Assembly: GCF_001612745.1 (NCBI RefSeq)
Contig: NZ_BDBA01000099.1
Location: 1 to 50,008 of the forward strand
DNA length: 50,008 nucleotides
Direction: 5' to 3'
DNA from: Nocardia amamiensis NBRC 102102
Lineage (GTDB): Bacteria; Actinomycetota; Actinomycetes; Mycobacteriales; Mycobacteriaceae
The notes beneath the pieces are model-generated. The model was given only the letters and a program-made list of their open reading frames with translations. It searched no databases and was not told where the DNA came from. A program made the position numbers and the translations under genes. Positions 36,001 to 43,846 of this stretch are shown here, in pieces (the stretch's first letter is position 1; every line of letters starts with the position of its first letter).

Positions 36001-37116
36001 GCCGACGCATTCGCCGTTCTCCACGATCATCTTGATGCCGCGGGACACCGCCAGGCGCGGCGCGTAGCCGCACAGGTCGATGATGGTGACACCCTCGTAG
36101 CCGGATTCCCGCAGCTGATCGTCCTCGGCCTCGAGCAGGCCACCGTCGACCACGATGACGATGTGCACCATGTTCGCGTTGGCGGGCTGGTTGCGCGAGT
36201 AGCGAACCCGGTTGCCCAGCAACGGTTGCAGACCGGCCATGGCCTCCCGGATAGAGCCGTAGAACATACGCTGGGTGCCGATACCGTCCTGCGCATCCGG
36301 ATGCTGGGTGTGCGGAAGCCATTTGGTCCACGCCCACTCCCGCGCGGTGTCCGGCCCGCAGACCACCGCGACGAGCACTTGGTCGGGCGCCTGGAACATG
36401 CACAGCTGCACCAACATCGCGCGAGTCATGTCCCGCGCCTCGGTGCGATCGCCGTCCAGCGCGATGGTGGCGAAGCCCTTGACCGCGATGGCGGTCGGCA
36501 GGTCGGGCACGGTGGAGTGGGCGCGCACGAAGCGGCGCAGCGAGACGGCCGCGATCGGCTCGAGCTCCTCGACCGGGCCGGTCTCTGGTGCGACCAGCCG
36601 GGTGGCCAGGCGCTGACCGCCGACGCCGATGCGGGCGTGGCAGAAGTCCTTGTCCCCCGCGCGGCGTTCCCACATGCGGCTGGTGCCTGCGAGCATCCAG
36701 ATCAACCCGGGCTCAGGATGACTCCACTCGACCGAAGCCCGCTGCTGGCGCGCGGTTTCGTCGACGTCCTTGCGGACCTGGTCGAGGTAGCGCAGGTAGT
36801 CTTTGCGGTCCTCGTTGGCCTCCGCGGCCTTCTGCCCCTTGCCGCCGCCCTGACCGGCGAACATGCCGACCATGGAGAACATCATCATGAGCGGGAACAT
36901 CATGCTCATCGGATTCGACGCGATGCCGCCGCCCTGAGTGAACAGCAGGGCCATCATGCCGACCATGCCGATCACCATCACGACCGGCATCAACTTCATC
37001 AGCAGGTTTCCCGGTGTGACCCGGGGGATTTCGGGCGGCGGCTGCAAGGTGACCTCGCCACCGGGCGACCGAGGCATCTCGCGGCGCGCACGGCGCTGGA
37101 AGCGGACAGTGCTCAT
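33082..37116 (-). CDS. eccC4: ESX-4 secretion ATPase EccC (FtsK/SpoIIIE type)
   Basis: 1344 residues in one chain. Two membrane segments (about 38-60 and 70-88), then three FtsK/SpoIIIE ATPase domains. ATPase 1: Walker A GATGSGKS 484-491, Walker B ALFVVLDEF with D597-E598. ATPase 2: GGPQSGKS 841-848, Walker B FLVIDGF without the catalytic Glu. ATPase 3: GDTESGKT 1144-1151, Walker B LFVIIDDYD. As in other EccC proteins only ATPase 1 looks fully competent; the others bind substrate signal sequences. It drives export of WXG100 proteins and is divergent from eccD, as in mycobacterial ESX-4. Confidence 0.95.
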   Translation of the reverse strand: MSTVRFQRRARREMPRSPGGEVTLQPPPEIPRVTPGNLLMKLMPVVMVIGMVGMMALLFTQGGGIASNPMSMMFPLMMMFSMVGMFAGQGGGKGQKAAEANEDRKDYLRYLDQVRKDVDETARQQRASVEWSHPEPGLIWMLAGTSRMWERRAGDKDFCHARIGVGGQRLATRLVAPETGPVEELEPIAAVSLRRFVRAHSTVPDLPTAIAVKGFATIALDGDRTEARDMTRAMLVQLCMFQAPDQVLVAVVCGPDTAREWAWTKWLPHTQHPDAQDGIGTQRMFYGSIREAMAGLQPLLGNRVRYSRNQPANANMVHIVIVVDGGLLEAEDDQLRESGYEGVTIIDLCGYAPRLAVSRGIKMIVENGECVGRGATGNQERFALIDRISPQQAQQVARRLAPYRAATQRSSDVETDDSEVISTWAQLMGLGDIGMFNPEHAWRPRYGRERLRVAFGVGADGLPVELDIKEAAENGMGPHGLCIGATGSGKSEFLRTLVLSLLATHSPDQLNLVLVDFKGGATFLGLDGVPHVAAVITNLEEEADLVDRMKDALAGEMNRRQEVLRAAGNFANVSEYEKARAAGADLDPLPALFVVLDEFSELLTQHPDFAELFVMIGRLGRSLHVHLLLASQRLEEGKLKGLESHLSYRIGLKTFSANESRQVLGVPDAYNLPNNPGGGYLKADSGEIQRFQASYVSGPYVGGGSQRDMTIATQSGEIDVHARPFTATHVGFRAADRVPLPPEPSLETEHQDEDGEQLSNVNMLVSRIRGHGRPAHEIWLPPLDEAPTLDQLIPRSILTGEYSPVATLRAPIGIVDRPYDQRRDPMIVDLSGSRGNVAVVGGPQSGKSTALRTMIMAMSLTHTAEQVQFYCLDFGGGTLASLQGLPHVGSVASRLDEDQVRRTIAEMTTIVRQRELRFRQLGIESMVEFRRLRAVDPSSSPAAAGAHEDPFGDVFLVIDGFGSIRQDFEMLEQTIMNLAVQGLSYGVHVVIALNRWAEARPALKDQIGTRIELRLGDPMDSDLGRKFASLVPQGRPGRGMTPECLHMLTGLPRIDGSADPNNLGQAVGDAVATIARLTPGRPAPQVRMLPEQLSREQLLYLAGDWPSQIAPNAKCLRIPFGINESELAPVYIDFVESPHFIIIGDTESGKTTLLRSLIEGIAASNTPDQARFILGDYRRSMLGLVPEGYLAGYGSTAPQFTQNMADLAAYVNQRTPGPDVTPQQLRDRSWWSGPELFVIIDDYDLVATSAGNPVQALLEHLPHARDLGFHVIIARRSGGASRAMFEATLARMRDLGSAGLILSCPKDEGVLMGTKRPSPMPAGRGTYVTRNTEGLVQTAWMPSP

Positions 37117-37285
37117 CGACGAGAATCCCCCTTCGGAACGCTGTGATTCGGCCTCAGTGTAGAGGTCACAGCCGACATGTCGTACAGTTCGACCAGCATT
37201 CTGCTGCCCGGACCGTGGGTTCGCAAGCTCGCCCCCGGCCCCGGCGTCGCGGAATCACGAGGTAGCAGACCGAGTTGGGGGAAGC

Positions 37286-38752
37286 TTGACGCACGCGCGA
37301 CTTGACCACATCGACGAAGAATCCTCGCGCGGGATCGTCCGCGCTCCCGACCTCGCCCGGGTGACGATTCTGGCCAAGCACACTCAGGTCGACATGGCCA
37401 TCCCGGTCGACGTGCCGGTCGCGCTGGTGATTCCGAGCGTCGTCGACATGGTCGCCCAGCACAGCCGCACCAACGAGTTCGACAACGAGGGCGAGCGTTT
37501 CGAGCCCGCGGAGTGGGTGCTCGCCCGCATCGGCCACCCGCCGTTCTCCAACTCGCTCAGCCTCGGCGAGCACGGCGTCCGCGACGGCGAGCTGCTGATG
37601 CTGGAGAGCGCCTCGCACACCGCGCCGACGCCACTGTTCGACGACATCATGTACAACGTCGCGATCGCCGACACCGACCACTACCGCAGCTGGACGCCGC
37701 GGGTCGCACGGATCACCGGCTCGGTGCTCGCCGCGATCACCATGATCGTCGGCTGCCTCGGCCTGCTGCTGTCCCCCGGCTCGCTGCCGATCGGGGTGGG
37801 CGGCTCGGTCGCGCTGGTCGTCGCGATCCTGCTCGTGGTGGCGGCGATGGTGCTCAGCAGGATGTACGGCGACACCGCCACCGCGCTGGTACTCGGTGGC
37901 TGCGCGCTGCCCGCCGCGTTCACCGCGGGCATGCTCTACGTGCCGGATCACTATGGCTGGGCACACATTCTGCTCGGCTCGGTATTGACGGGCGCGACGG
38001 CGATTCTGGCCTGGCGGGTCACCGGTGTCGGTCTGGCGCTGTTCATCGGCGCGGCCACCCTCGCGTCGTACGCGGTGCCGGCGGCGCTGGTCGGCCTGCT
38101 CACCGACCAGCCGGAGCGCGCGATCGGGGCGGGCGCGGCGGCACTCGGCCTCGCCGGCCTCTCGCTGGCGCCGCGGGTGTCCATGCTGCTCGCGAAACTG
38201 CCGCTGCCGCCGGTCCCTTCGCCCGGTACGCCGATCGATCCGACCGAGGACGACCCGGACGATCACCGCGCCCTGCCGACCATGGACGTGCTGCGGGTGA
38301 AGTCGGAACGAGCCCGTATGTATCTCGCCGGCCTGGTCGCGGCGACCACGCTCGTCACCGCTGCAGGCGCGCTGGCGGCCACCGATCCGACCGCCGACGA
38401 CCCGTACTGGCAAGGCATCGCGCTCGCGCTGGTCTGCGCGGCGGTCCTGATGCTCCGCAGCCGCACCTACGCGGGCGCGGAGCAGGCCGTCGTACTGATC
38501 GCGGGCGGCTCGGCGATCGCGCTGATCATGCTGGTCGGCGCCGGATTCGCGATGGACCAGCCGCTGGCGGTGTTCGGCGCGGCGATGCTCGCGCTGGTCG
38601 CGGCGCTGATCCTGGGCATCATCATCCCGAACCAGTCGGCCACGCCGCCGATGCGCCGCGGCGTGGAACTGCTCGAGTACGCGTTCGTGGCGGCGGTGCT
38701 GCCCCTGGTGTTCTGGGTCACCGACCTCTACTCCCTCGTCCGCGGGCTGTGA
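37286..38752 (+). CDS. eccD4: ESX-4 membrane channel protein EccD
   Basis: 488 residues. The N-terminal ~110 form the ubiquitin-like domain (RVTILAKHTQVDMAIPVDVPVALVIPSVVDM, then DGELLMLES). About eleven membrane segments follow from ~140 to the end, broken by a charged cytoplasmic loop (PSPGTPIDPTEDDPDDHRALP). EccD forms the bulk of the ESX membrane pore. Start is TTG 37286 with GGGGGA upstream; it is divergent from eccC (169 bases). The stop overlaps the mycP GTG by 4 bases. Confidence 0.93.
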   Translation: MTHARLDHIDEESSRGIVRAPDLARVTILAKHTQVDMAIPVDVPVALVIPSVVDMVAQHSRTNEFDNEGERFEPAEWVLARIGHPPFSNSLSLGEHGVRDGELLMLESASHTAPTPLFDDIMYNVAIADTDHYRSWTPRVARITGSVLAAITMIVGCLGLLLSPGSLPIGVGGSVALVVAILLVVAAMVLSRMYGDTATALVLGGCALPAAFTAGMLYVPDHYGWAHILLGSVLTGATAILAWRVTGVGLALFIGAATLASYAVPAALVGLLTDQPERAIGAGAAALGLAGLSLAPRVSMLLAKLPLPPVPSPGTPIDPTEDDPDDHRALPTMDVLRVKSERARMYLAGLVAATTLVTAAGALAATDPTADDPYWQGIALALVCAAVLMLRSRTYAGAEQAVVLIAGGSAIALIMLVGAGFAMDQPLAVFGAAMLALVAALILGIIIPNQSATPPMRRGVELLEYAFVAAVLPLVFWVTDLYSLVRGL

Positions 38753-40158
38753 ACCGCGTACTTCGCACCGGCGCGGCCGCGGCGGTGCTGTCGCTGAGCG
38801 TGTCGTTCGGAGTGGGCGCGAGCCAAGGCATCGCCTACGCCGATCGCCCGCCGCCGGTCGATCCCGGCCAACTGCCGTCAGGTGATCCAGCGCGGCCGTT
38901 GGACAAAACCGAGCGCCCGGCCAACGCGGCGTGCTACTCGACCCAGCAGGGCGGCGACGGCCCTGCTGCTCCTACTCCCCAGCGATCGCTCAATCTGCCG
39001 CACGCGTGGGAGTTCTCCCGTGGCGAAGGTCAGCTCATCGCGGTGATCGACACGGGGGTCGCCGCGCACCCGCGCCTGCCCGATCTGGAAGCGGGCGGCG
39101 ACTACGTCGCGGACGGTGGCGATGGGATAAGCGAGGACTGCGACGCCCACGGCACGGTGGTCGCGGGCATCATCGCCGCGAAACCCGCAGCGGGACAGGG
39201 GTTCTCCGGCGTAGCGCCGGAGGCGCGGATTCTCTCCATTCGCCAGACCAGCGCCTTGTACGAAGTCCCTGGCCAACAGGACAAGAGACCGGAAGACCCA
39301 CCGAAGGGGTACGGCAGGATCGAAGCGCTCGCCTCCGCGATCCGGCGGGCCGCCGACCGGCGCGCTTCGGTCATCAACATCTCACTGGTCTCCTGCGTGC
39401 CCAGCGGCCAGAACTTCAGCGACGGTCCGGTCGGCGCGGCCGTGCGTTACGCGACATTGGAAATGGACGCCGTCGTCGTGGTCGCGGCGGGCAACACCGA
39501 TGGAAAGTGCAAGCCGAGCAACCCCGGCATCGACCCGCTGAAGCCGGACGGCGATCCGTGGAACAACGTGACCACCAACGTCACGCCCGCACGCTACGAC
39601 GATTACGTCTTGACGGTCGGTTCAATCGACCAGAACGGCGCACCGTCGAGTTTCACCGTGCCGGGGCCATGGCTCGGCGTGGCCGCACCCGGCGAGGACA
39701 TCGTCTCGCTCGATCCGCGCGGAACCGGCACCATCACCGGAAAATACGAGAACCAGAGCCTGGCACCGCTCAAGGGCACCAGCTTCGCGGCGCCTTATGT
39801 GTCCGGGGTCGTGGCGCTGGTCCGCGCTCGCTTTCCCGAGCTCAGCGCCCTCGATGTCATCAAGCGCATCCAGGCCACCGCTCATGCCCCGGCCGAAGGC
39901 TGGAACCCGTACGTGGGCTATGGCGCGGTCGACCCGATCGCCGCGCTGACGGCAGAAGTGCCGAAGACACTTCCGCCCAAGCGCCCGGCGGCAGCGCTGA
40001 GTGTGCAACTGCCGATTCCCGCGCCACCTCCCCTGCCGGACCACCGCGCGCGCAACGTGGCGTTGATCGGCAGCGGCAGCGTCGCGGCACTGCTCATCCT
40101 GGGCATGCTCGCATCGTTCCCGATCCGCCGCCGATTCGGTGTGAACGAGGACGAGTGA
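38749..40158 (+). CDS. mycP4: Mycosin (subtilisin-like membrane serine protease) MycP
   Basis: 469 residues from GTG 38749, overlapping the eccD stop (GTGA). A signal peptide (TGAAAAVLSLSVSFGVGASQGIAYA) is followed by an N-terminal extension. The subtilase triad is complete: Asp101 (VIDTGV), His134 (DAHGTVVAG), Ser345 (GTSFAAPY), with oxyanion Asn249 (AAGNTD). One membrane segment (about 434-453) near the C-terminus anchors it outside the cell. Mycosins stabilise ESX pores and cut some substrates. Confidence 0.95.
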   Translation: MNRVLRTGAAAAVLSLSVSFGVGASQGIAYADRPPPVDPGQLPSGDPARPLDKTERPANAACYSTQQGGDGPAAPTPQRSLNLPHAWEFSRGEGQLIAVIDTGVAAHPRLPDLEAGGDYVADGGDGISEDCDAHGTVVAGIIAAKPAAGQGFSGVAPEARILSIRQTSALYEVPGQQDKRPEDPPKGYGRIEALASAIRRAADRRASVINISLVSCVPSGQNFSDGPVGAAVRYATLEMDAVVVVAAGNTDGKCKPSNPGIDPLKPDGDPWNNVTTNVTPARYDDYVLTVGSIDQNGAPSSFTVPGPWLGVAAPGEDIVSLDPRGTGTITGKYENQSLAPLKGTSFAAPYVSGVVALVRARFPELSALDVIKRIQATAHAPAEGWNPYVGYGAVDPIAALTAEVPKTLPPKRPAAALSVQLPIPAPPPLPDHRARNVALIGSGSVAALLILGMLASFPIRRRFGVNEDE

Positions 40159-40397
40159 GAATTCCGGAGAACACGGCCGGACGCGGCTCGGGACATCTCG
40201 AGCGCAGGTGGGAGAAATCCGTCCCGGCGCAGGTACGGGGATGATGCTCGGCAGTGTCGCCGTTCCCGATCCGTCGCCGAGCTGTGTGACAGCGACCGGG
40301 CACCGTACTCGGGACAGCAGTACACGGACGACAGGTAGCGTGCACGTGTTGCACACGCGGTAACTGACTACCGCATCAGATCGACCAGGTAGCTGCC

Positions 40398-41237
40398 ATG
40401 TCCCCCGTAACGTCCGAATCCAATCCCATTGCCCAGGGCAACGACGTGGAAACGTCCGCAGGCCCGCCCATGATCACCCGCAGGCAGGCATGGGAACGCG
40501 CAACGAACGCGCCGATGATCGTGCTGGCGCTGTGCTTCGTCGGCGTCTACGCCTGGCACGTGCTCGACACCGGCGCGTCACCGGAACTGGACGTCTGGCT
40601 CACCCGCGCGGACGTGGGGATCTGGATGGTGTTCGCGGCTGACTTCGCGATCCGTTTGTGGTTGTCCACGAATCGGTGGCGCTTCGTGCGCACCCATCCG
40701 CTGGAGTTGCTGATCGTGCTGCTGCCGCCCTTCCGCCCGGTACGACTGCTCCGGGCGGCGCTGCTGCTGGTCGACACGGTGAATCGGAGATCGGCGACCC
40801 GCGCCCGCATGGCGGTGTTCGTCGGCACCAGCTCGGTGCTCGTGATCCTGCTGTGCAGCCTGGCATTCTTCGATGCCGAATACGGTGTCCAAGACAGCAA
40901 GATCGACAGCTTCGGTGACGCGCTGTGGTGGTCGATGGTATCGGTGACGACTGTCGGCTACGGGGACGTCTATCCGGTGACGGCCGAGGGCCGCTTCGTC
41001 TCGCTGATCCTGATGACCTTCGGCATCGGACTCATCAGCTTCGCCATCGGCACCACCACCAGCTGGGTGATGGACCAGCTGAGATCCATCGAGACGTCCA
41101 CAGAGCGTACCGATATCGAGATCAGCCTCCTCGCCGAGGAGGTCCGCGCCTTGCGCGCCGAGATCGCCGCGCTTGCCAGTTCGGCGGCCGGCACCCCCAC
41201 GGCCCCGATGGCACCACCTGATACACATCGTCCGTAG
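40398..41237 (+). CDS. Voltage-gated-type potassium channel
   Basis: 279 residues. The selectivity filter TTVGYGD is at 184-190, between two hydrophobic helices. Four earlier hydrophobic segments include an S4-like helix with regularly spaced Arg (FRPVRLLRAALLL, R113, R116, R119). A C-terminal coiled coil (SIETSTERTDIEISLLAEEVRALRAEI region) probably helps assemble the tetramer. This is a six-segment KvAP/Kch-like channel. It lies inside the ESX region between mycP and eccB, where mycobacterial ESX-4 has no such gene, so it is probably an insertion; a link to secretion is not shown. Confidence 0.9.
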   Translation: MSPVTSESNPIAQGNDVETSAGPPMITRRQAWERATNAPMIVLALCFVGVYAWHVLDTGASPELDVWLTRADVGIWMVFAADFAIRLWLSTNRWRFVRTHPLELLIVLLPPFRPVRLLRAALLLVDTVNRRSATRARMAVFVGTSSVLVILLCSLAFFDAEYGVQDSKIDSFGDALWWSMVSVTTVGYGDVYPVTAEGRFVSLILMTFGIGLISFAIGTTTSWVMDQLRSIETSTERTDIEISLLAEEVRALRAEIAALASSAAGTPTAPMAPPDTHRP

Positions 41238-41403
41238 CCGTTCGCGGCACGCGCTCCCAGACTCGCTCGGGCATCGGTTCCCAGATCTGGAAGGCCGCAA
41301 ATGCGCGGTCGCCGACTGCTGCCCTAGGTTCGGTGTGGCAGCCCAAATGGTGGCCGAGTTTAGGTCCCGAGCGTGCGGGGTAAGAATTCGAACGCTCGAT
41401 GTC

Positions 41404-41835
41404 ATGGAAAAGCGGAAAGGTTCTACTTTGATCAACGCCAAAAAGTCGATCGCCGTGTGCGCGGCCGCAATCGGGATCACTGCAGGGGTGGCCGTATTCC
41501 TCCCCGCTACCGCATCTGCGGCGACATATGGCGGCCAGTGCGGTGATGGCTTCAAGGTGATCGACTCACACGACTTGAAGGGCGGCACGGTCTTTCTGAC
41601 CTACAACGGTAGGACGAACTGCGTGGTCACCGTGCGGGACAACCCGGGCGAGCCGATATCGATGGGCGCCGCTGTGCGGCAGTCGAAGGACCACTCCCAG
41701 GTAGTCATCAACGACGACCGCGTCTTCACCCACTTCGCTTACGCGAAGGTCGAAGCGGAAGGTAAGTGCATCGACTGGGGCGGCCGCATCAAGGACGACA
41801 TCTTCGAGGAATTCGGAACGCACTGCGGTGCCTGA
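41404..41835 (+). CDS. Secreted SapA-like (spore-associated protein A) protein
   Basis: 143 residues. Signal peptide: basic KRKGSTLINAKKS, hydrophobic IAVCAAAIGITAGVAVFLPA, cleavage after ATASA. The mature ~104 residues have CGDGFKVIDSHDLKGGTVFLTYN, then TNCVVTVRDNPGEP and GKCIDWGGRI, with four Cys for two disulfides. This matches Streptomyces spore-associated protein A, a small secreted protein without known activity. A TTG at 41428 with GGAAAGG seven bases upstream is an alternative start still keeping a signal. Monocistronic, between the K+ channel and eccB. Confidence 0.7.
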   Translation: MEKRKGSTLINAKKSIAVCAAAIGITAGVAVFLPATASAATYGGQCGDGFKVIDSHDLKGGTVFLTYNGRTNCVVTVRDNPGEPISMGAAVRQSKDHSQVVINDDRVFTHFAYAKVEAEGKCIDWGGRIKDDIFEEFGTHCGA

Positions 41836-42246
41836 GCCTCGATCCACCGGGGGTCTTGCGGCCGTTGTTGAATAGGTCACAAACCTTTATCTGTGGATCG
41901 AAGCTGAATAACAGGAAAGTCTTTGGTTGTAACTGTAGTTGGGGTCATACGGCGGGCTACGGACTCCGCGTGGATGAGCGACATGTGCACGCGCCCACCG
42001 GAACTCGAGCCCGCCGTCGCCTCCGGGGTCAGCAACACGGCGTGCCGGTAGCGCACGGCGGCGTACACACGGATCCGATGCCGTGGGTCGCCGCCGTGCA
42101 GCAGGTCCGCCGTGCGCGGATGAGCGAGTAGAACCCATCGGCACCGCTGGCGGATAGCCGATCTCGGCCAGACCGTGGGCGGCAAACTCGCCTACATACC
42201 GTCCAACGGATTCCGGCAGGCCAGAGTCGACTTGTCGCCGATCCGA
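41836..42246. other. 411-base gap without a convincing gene
   Basis: I see no gene with a ribosome site and family-like sequence. A long inverted pair TCGATCCAC (41839-41847) / GTGGATCGA (41893-41901) with a 45-base loop starts right after the SapA-like stop. A 102-codon minus-strand frame (41877-42185) is open but not recognisable and may be chance or gene remnant. Base composition near 41880-41960 is less GC-rich than the surroundings. Confidence 0.4.
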
Positions 42247-43737
42247 CTACTTCGCCGAGGCGACCGGCTGCTTGGCTGGCGCGGAGTCCGGGGCGACGCC
42301 GTCGTGCGCCACCATGGCGGCGTCACGGCCCATGGTCGGGCCGCTGGCGAGCAGTCCGACGATCGGCCACGGTGCCGGTTCCGGTGTGACGCCGGACTCC
42401 TTGTCCATGCCGAGCGCCTTCGCGGCCTCATTGTCCTTGATGCCGAAGCGGACACCGGTGTCGGCGACGTAGAACATGCTGTCTTTGCGCCTGCTGTCCG
42501 GTTCGATGCCGGTGGTCTGGACGAAGGCGCCCGAACCCGGCGGGAAGTACACGGAGTCGACGTTGTCGCCCTTGCCGTCGGCCTGCGCGAGCGGAACCAG
42601 CTTGGCGCCGCTGGACATCGGCAGATCGCTCCCGTCGATGAACGACAGTTCCGCCCGCACGGCGACGTCGGTATTGCCCGCGACTCCCGGAATCGGCTTC
42701 CACGACAGGCAGCTCACCGGGCGCGCCTTGGGCTCGATGATCGTCGGCGCGGTCTCGGGGTAGGTGCCGACGTTCAGTGCCCGCGACTCCGGCGCGTTCG
42801 TCTTGTCGAAAGATTCGATGGCGGTGCCGTGGTCGGAGTTGCGCTGCGAGCCACGGATCACTTCGGCGGTGAACGGACTGACGGCCTGCAGACCGTCGTG
42901 CAGCAGGACGTAATTCTGATTGGTTTTGCCGTCGAGCTGGACGACGGTGCCGGTCTTCAAGCCGTTGATCGAATACCCGGACGGTTGCCCGCCTGGATCG
43001 GTGATCTTGGGCGGAATAATCGGATCGACCTCGGGAATCGCGTTGAGCAGGCCCTCGCTGATCGGCCGCGGGGTCATCCCGCGAATGTTCAGCGGTCCGG
43101 TAACGAACGGGTCGTTCATGTCGACACGGGCGCGCGTCTTGTTCCAGACCAGGTAGACCGCGTCCTTGCCCTTCACCAGCAGCGCCTTGTCCTTGCCCAT
43201 CGGCGCGGCCTTGTCGCCCAGTTCCAGATCGCCGATCAACACCGAGCTGGTGCGGTCGTCGCTGCCGTCGGTCCGCAACGAGTCGCACACCGTCCAGACC
43301 CGTCCCTTGCCCTCCTTGTCGTAGTGCAGCGAACCGGGAGCGCCTGGGATGCCGATCAATTGGCCGCGCGGCTTCTTGCCGAGCTCCGATTCCTTCACGA
43401 TCGCGGGCTTGGCCGCCTCGCCTGCGGCCAGGCGTGCGGAGGCCAGGTTGAGCGCCGGGTGCACCACGTCGTCGAGCACCACGTAGACCGCGCCGGAATC
43501 CTTGCCGATCAGGATCTTGTTGTCGCCGATCTTGTCCTGCGGACGCAGCAACGCCAGCACACCGCAGCCTGCCAGCACGACGCACGCCAGGATCAGGCCG
43601 GCCGCGTACGCGCGGGACTGGGAACGCATGGGGTCGTGCAGCATTCGCACGTCCCGGCGCACCAAGGCGTGCTCCATCCGCCGCACCAGGAAGCGGTAGC
43701 CGCTCACCTGCCAGCGTGTAGTGGGTTTTGAAGGCAT
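42247..43737 (-). CDS. eccB4: ESX-4 membrane core protein EccB
   Basis: 496 residues from ATG 43737 with GGAGG four bases upstream; the longer in-frame extension is unlikely since the family start MPSKPTTRWQVSGYRF is intact. RWQVSGYRFLVRRMEHALVRRD is the EccB hallmark, followed by one membrane segment (44-64). The large outer part carries the repeated EccB beta domains and two Cys pairs. EccB forms the periplasmic side of the ESX pore. It is divergent from eccE, with a probable promoter in the 109-base gap. Confidence 0.95.
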   Translation of the reverse strand: MPSKPTTRWQVSGYRFLVRRMEHALVRRDVRMLHDPMRSQSRAYAAGLILACVVLAGCGVLALLRPQDKIGDNKILIGKDSGAVYVVLDDVVHPALNLASARLAAGEAAKPAIVKESELGKKPRGQLIGIPGAPGSLHYDKEGKGRVWTVCDSLRTDGSDDRTSSVLIGDLELGDKAAPMGKDKALLVKGKDAVYLVWNKTRARVDMNDPFVTGPLNIRGMTPRPISEGLLNAIPEVDPIIPPKITDPGGQPSGYSINGLKTGTVVQLDGKTNQNYVLLHDGLQAVSPFTAEVIRGSQRNSDHGTAIESFDKTNAPESRALNVGTYPETAPTIIEPKARPVSCLSWKPIPGVAGNTDVAVRAELSFIDGSDLPMSSGAKLVPLAQADGKGDNVDSVYFPPGSGAFVQTTGIEPDSRRKDSMFYVADTGVRFGIKDNEAAKALGMDKESGVTPEPAPWPIVGLLASGPTMGRDAAMVAHDGVAPDSAPAKQPVASAK

Positions 43738-43773
43738 TATTCCTCCCCCGAACAGTGCTCGCGTTCGCCGAAC

Positions 43774-43802
43774 ACAGTACAGTTCCCGAGGACTCTTGTT
43801 CA
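43774..43802 (-). promoter_or_regulatory. Probable eccB promoter
   Basis: On the minus strand a -35 TGAACA (43802-43797), a 17-base spacer, and a -10 TACTGT (43779-43774). This predicts a start about 30 bases upstream of the eccB ATG, leaving room for the GGAGG ribosome site. Confidence 0.45.
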
Positions 43803-43846
43803 GCTCGGCCACGACAAACCGGCCGACACCGGGTACATGGGGGACG

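Noticed and set aside
33979..37146. 1055-codon open frame opposite eccC
   Set aside because: The minus strand encodes a complete EccC; the plus frame has no domain pattern and is a GC-driven shadow.
37155..37180. Divergent promoter boxes (TACACT minus, TACAGT plus) between eccC and eccD
   Set aside because: Each fits TANNNT but neither has a usable -35 at 16-18 bases, so I did not annotate them.
41877..42185. 102-codon open frame on the minus strand in the SapA-eccB gap
   Set aside because: No ribosome site, no recognisable family pattern and odd composition; kept only as a note in the gap description.
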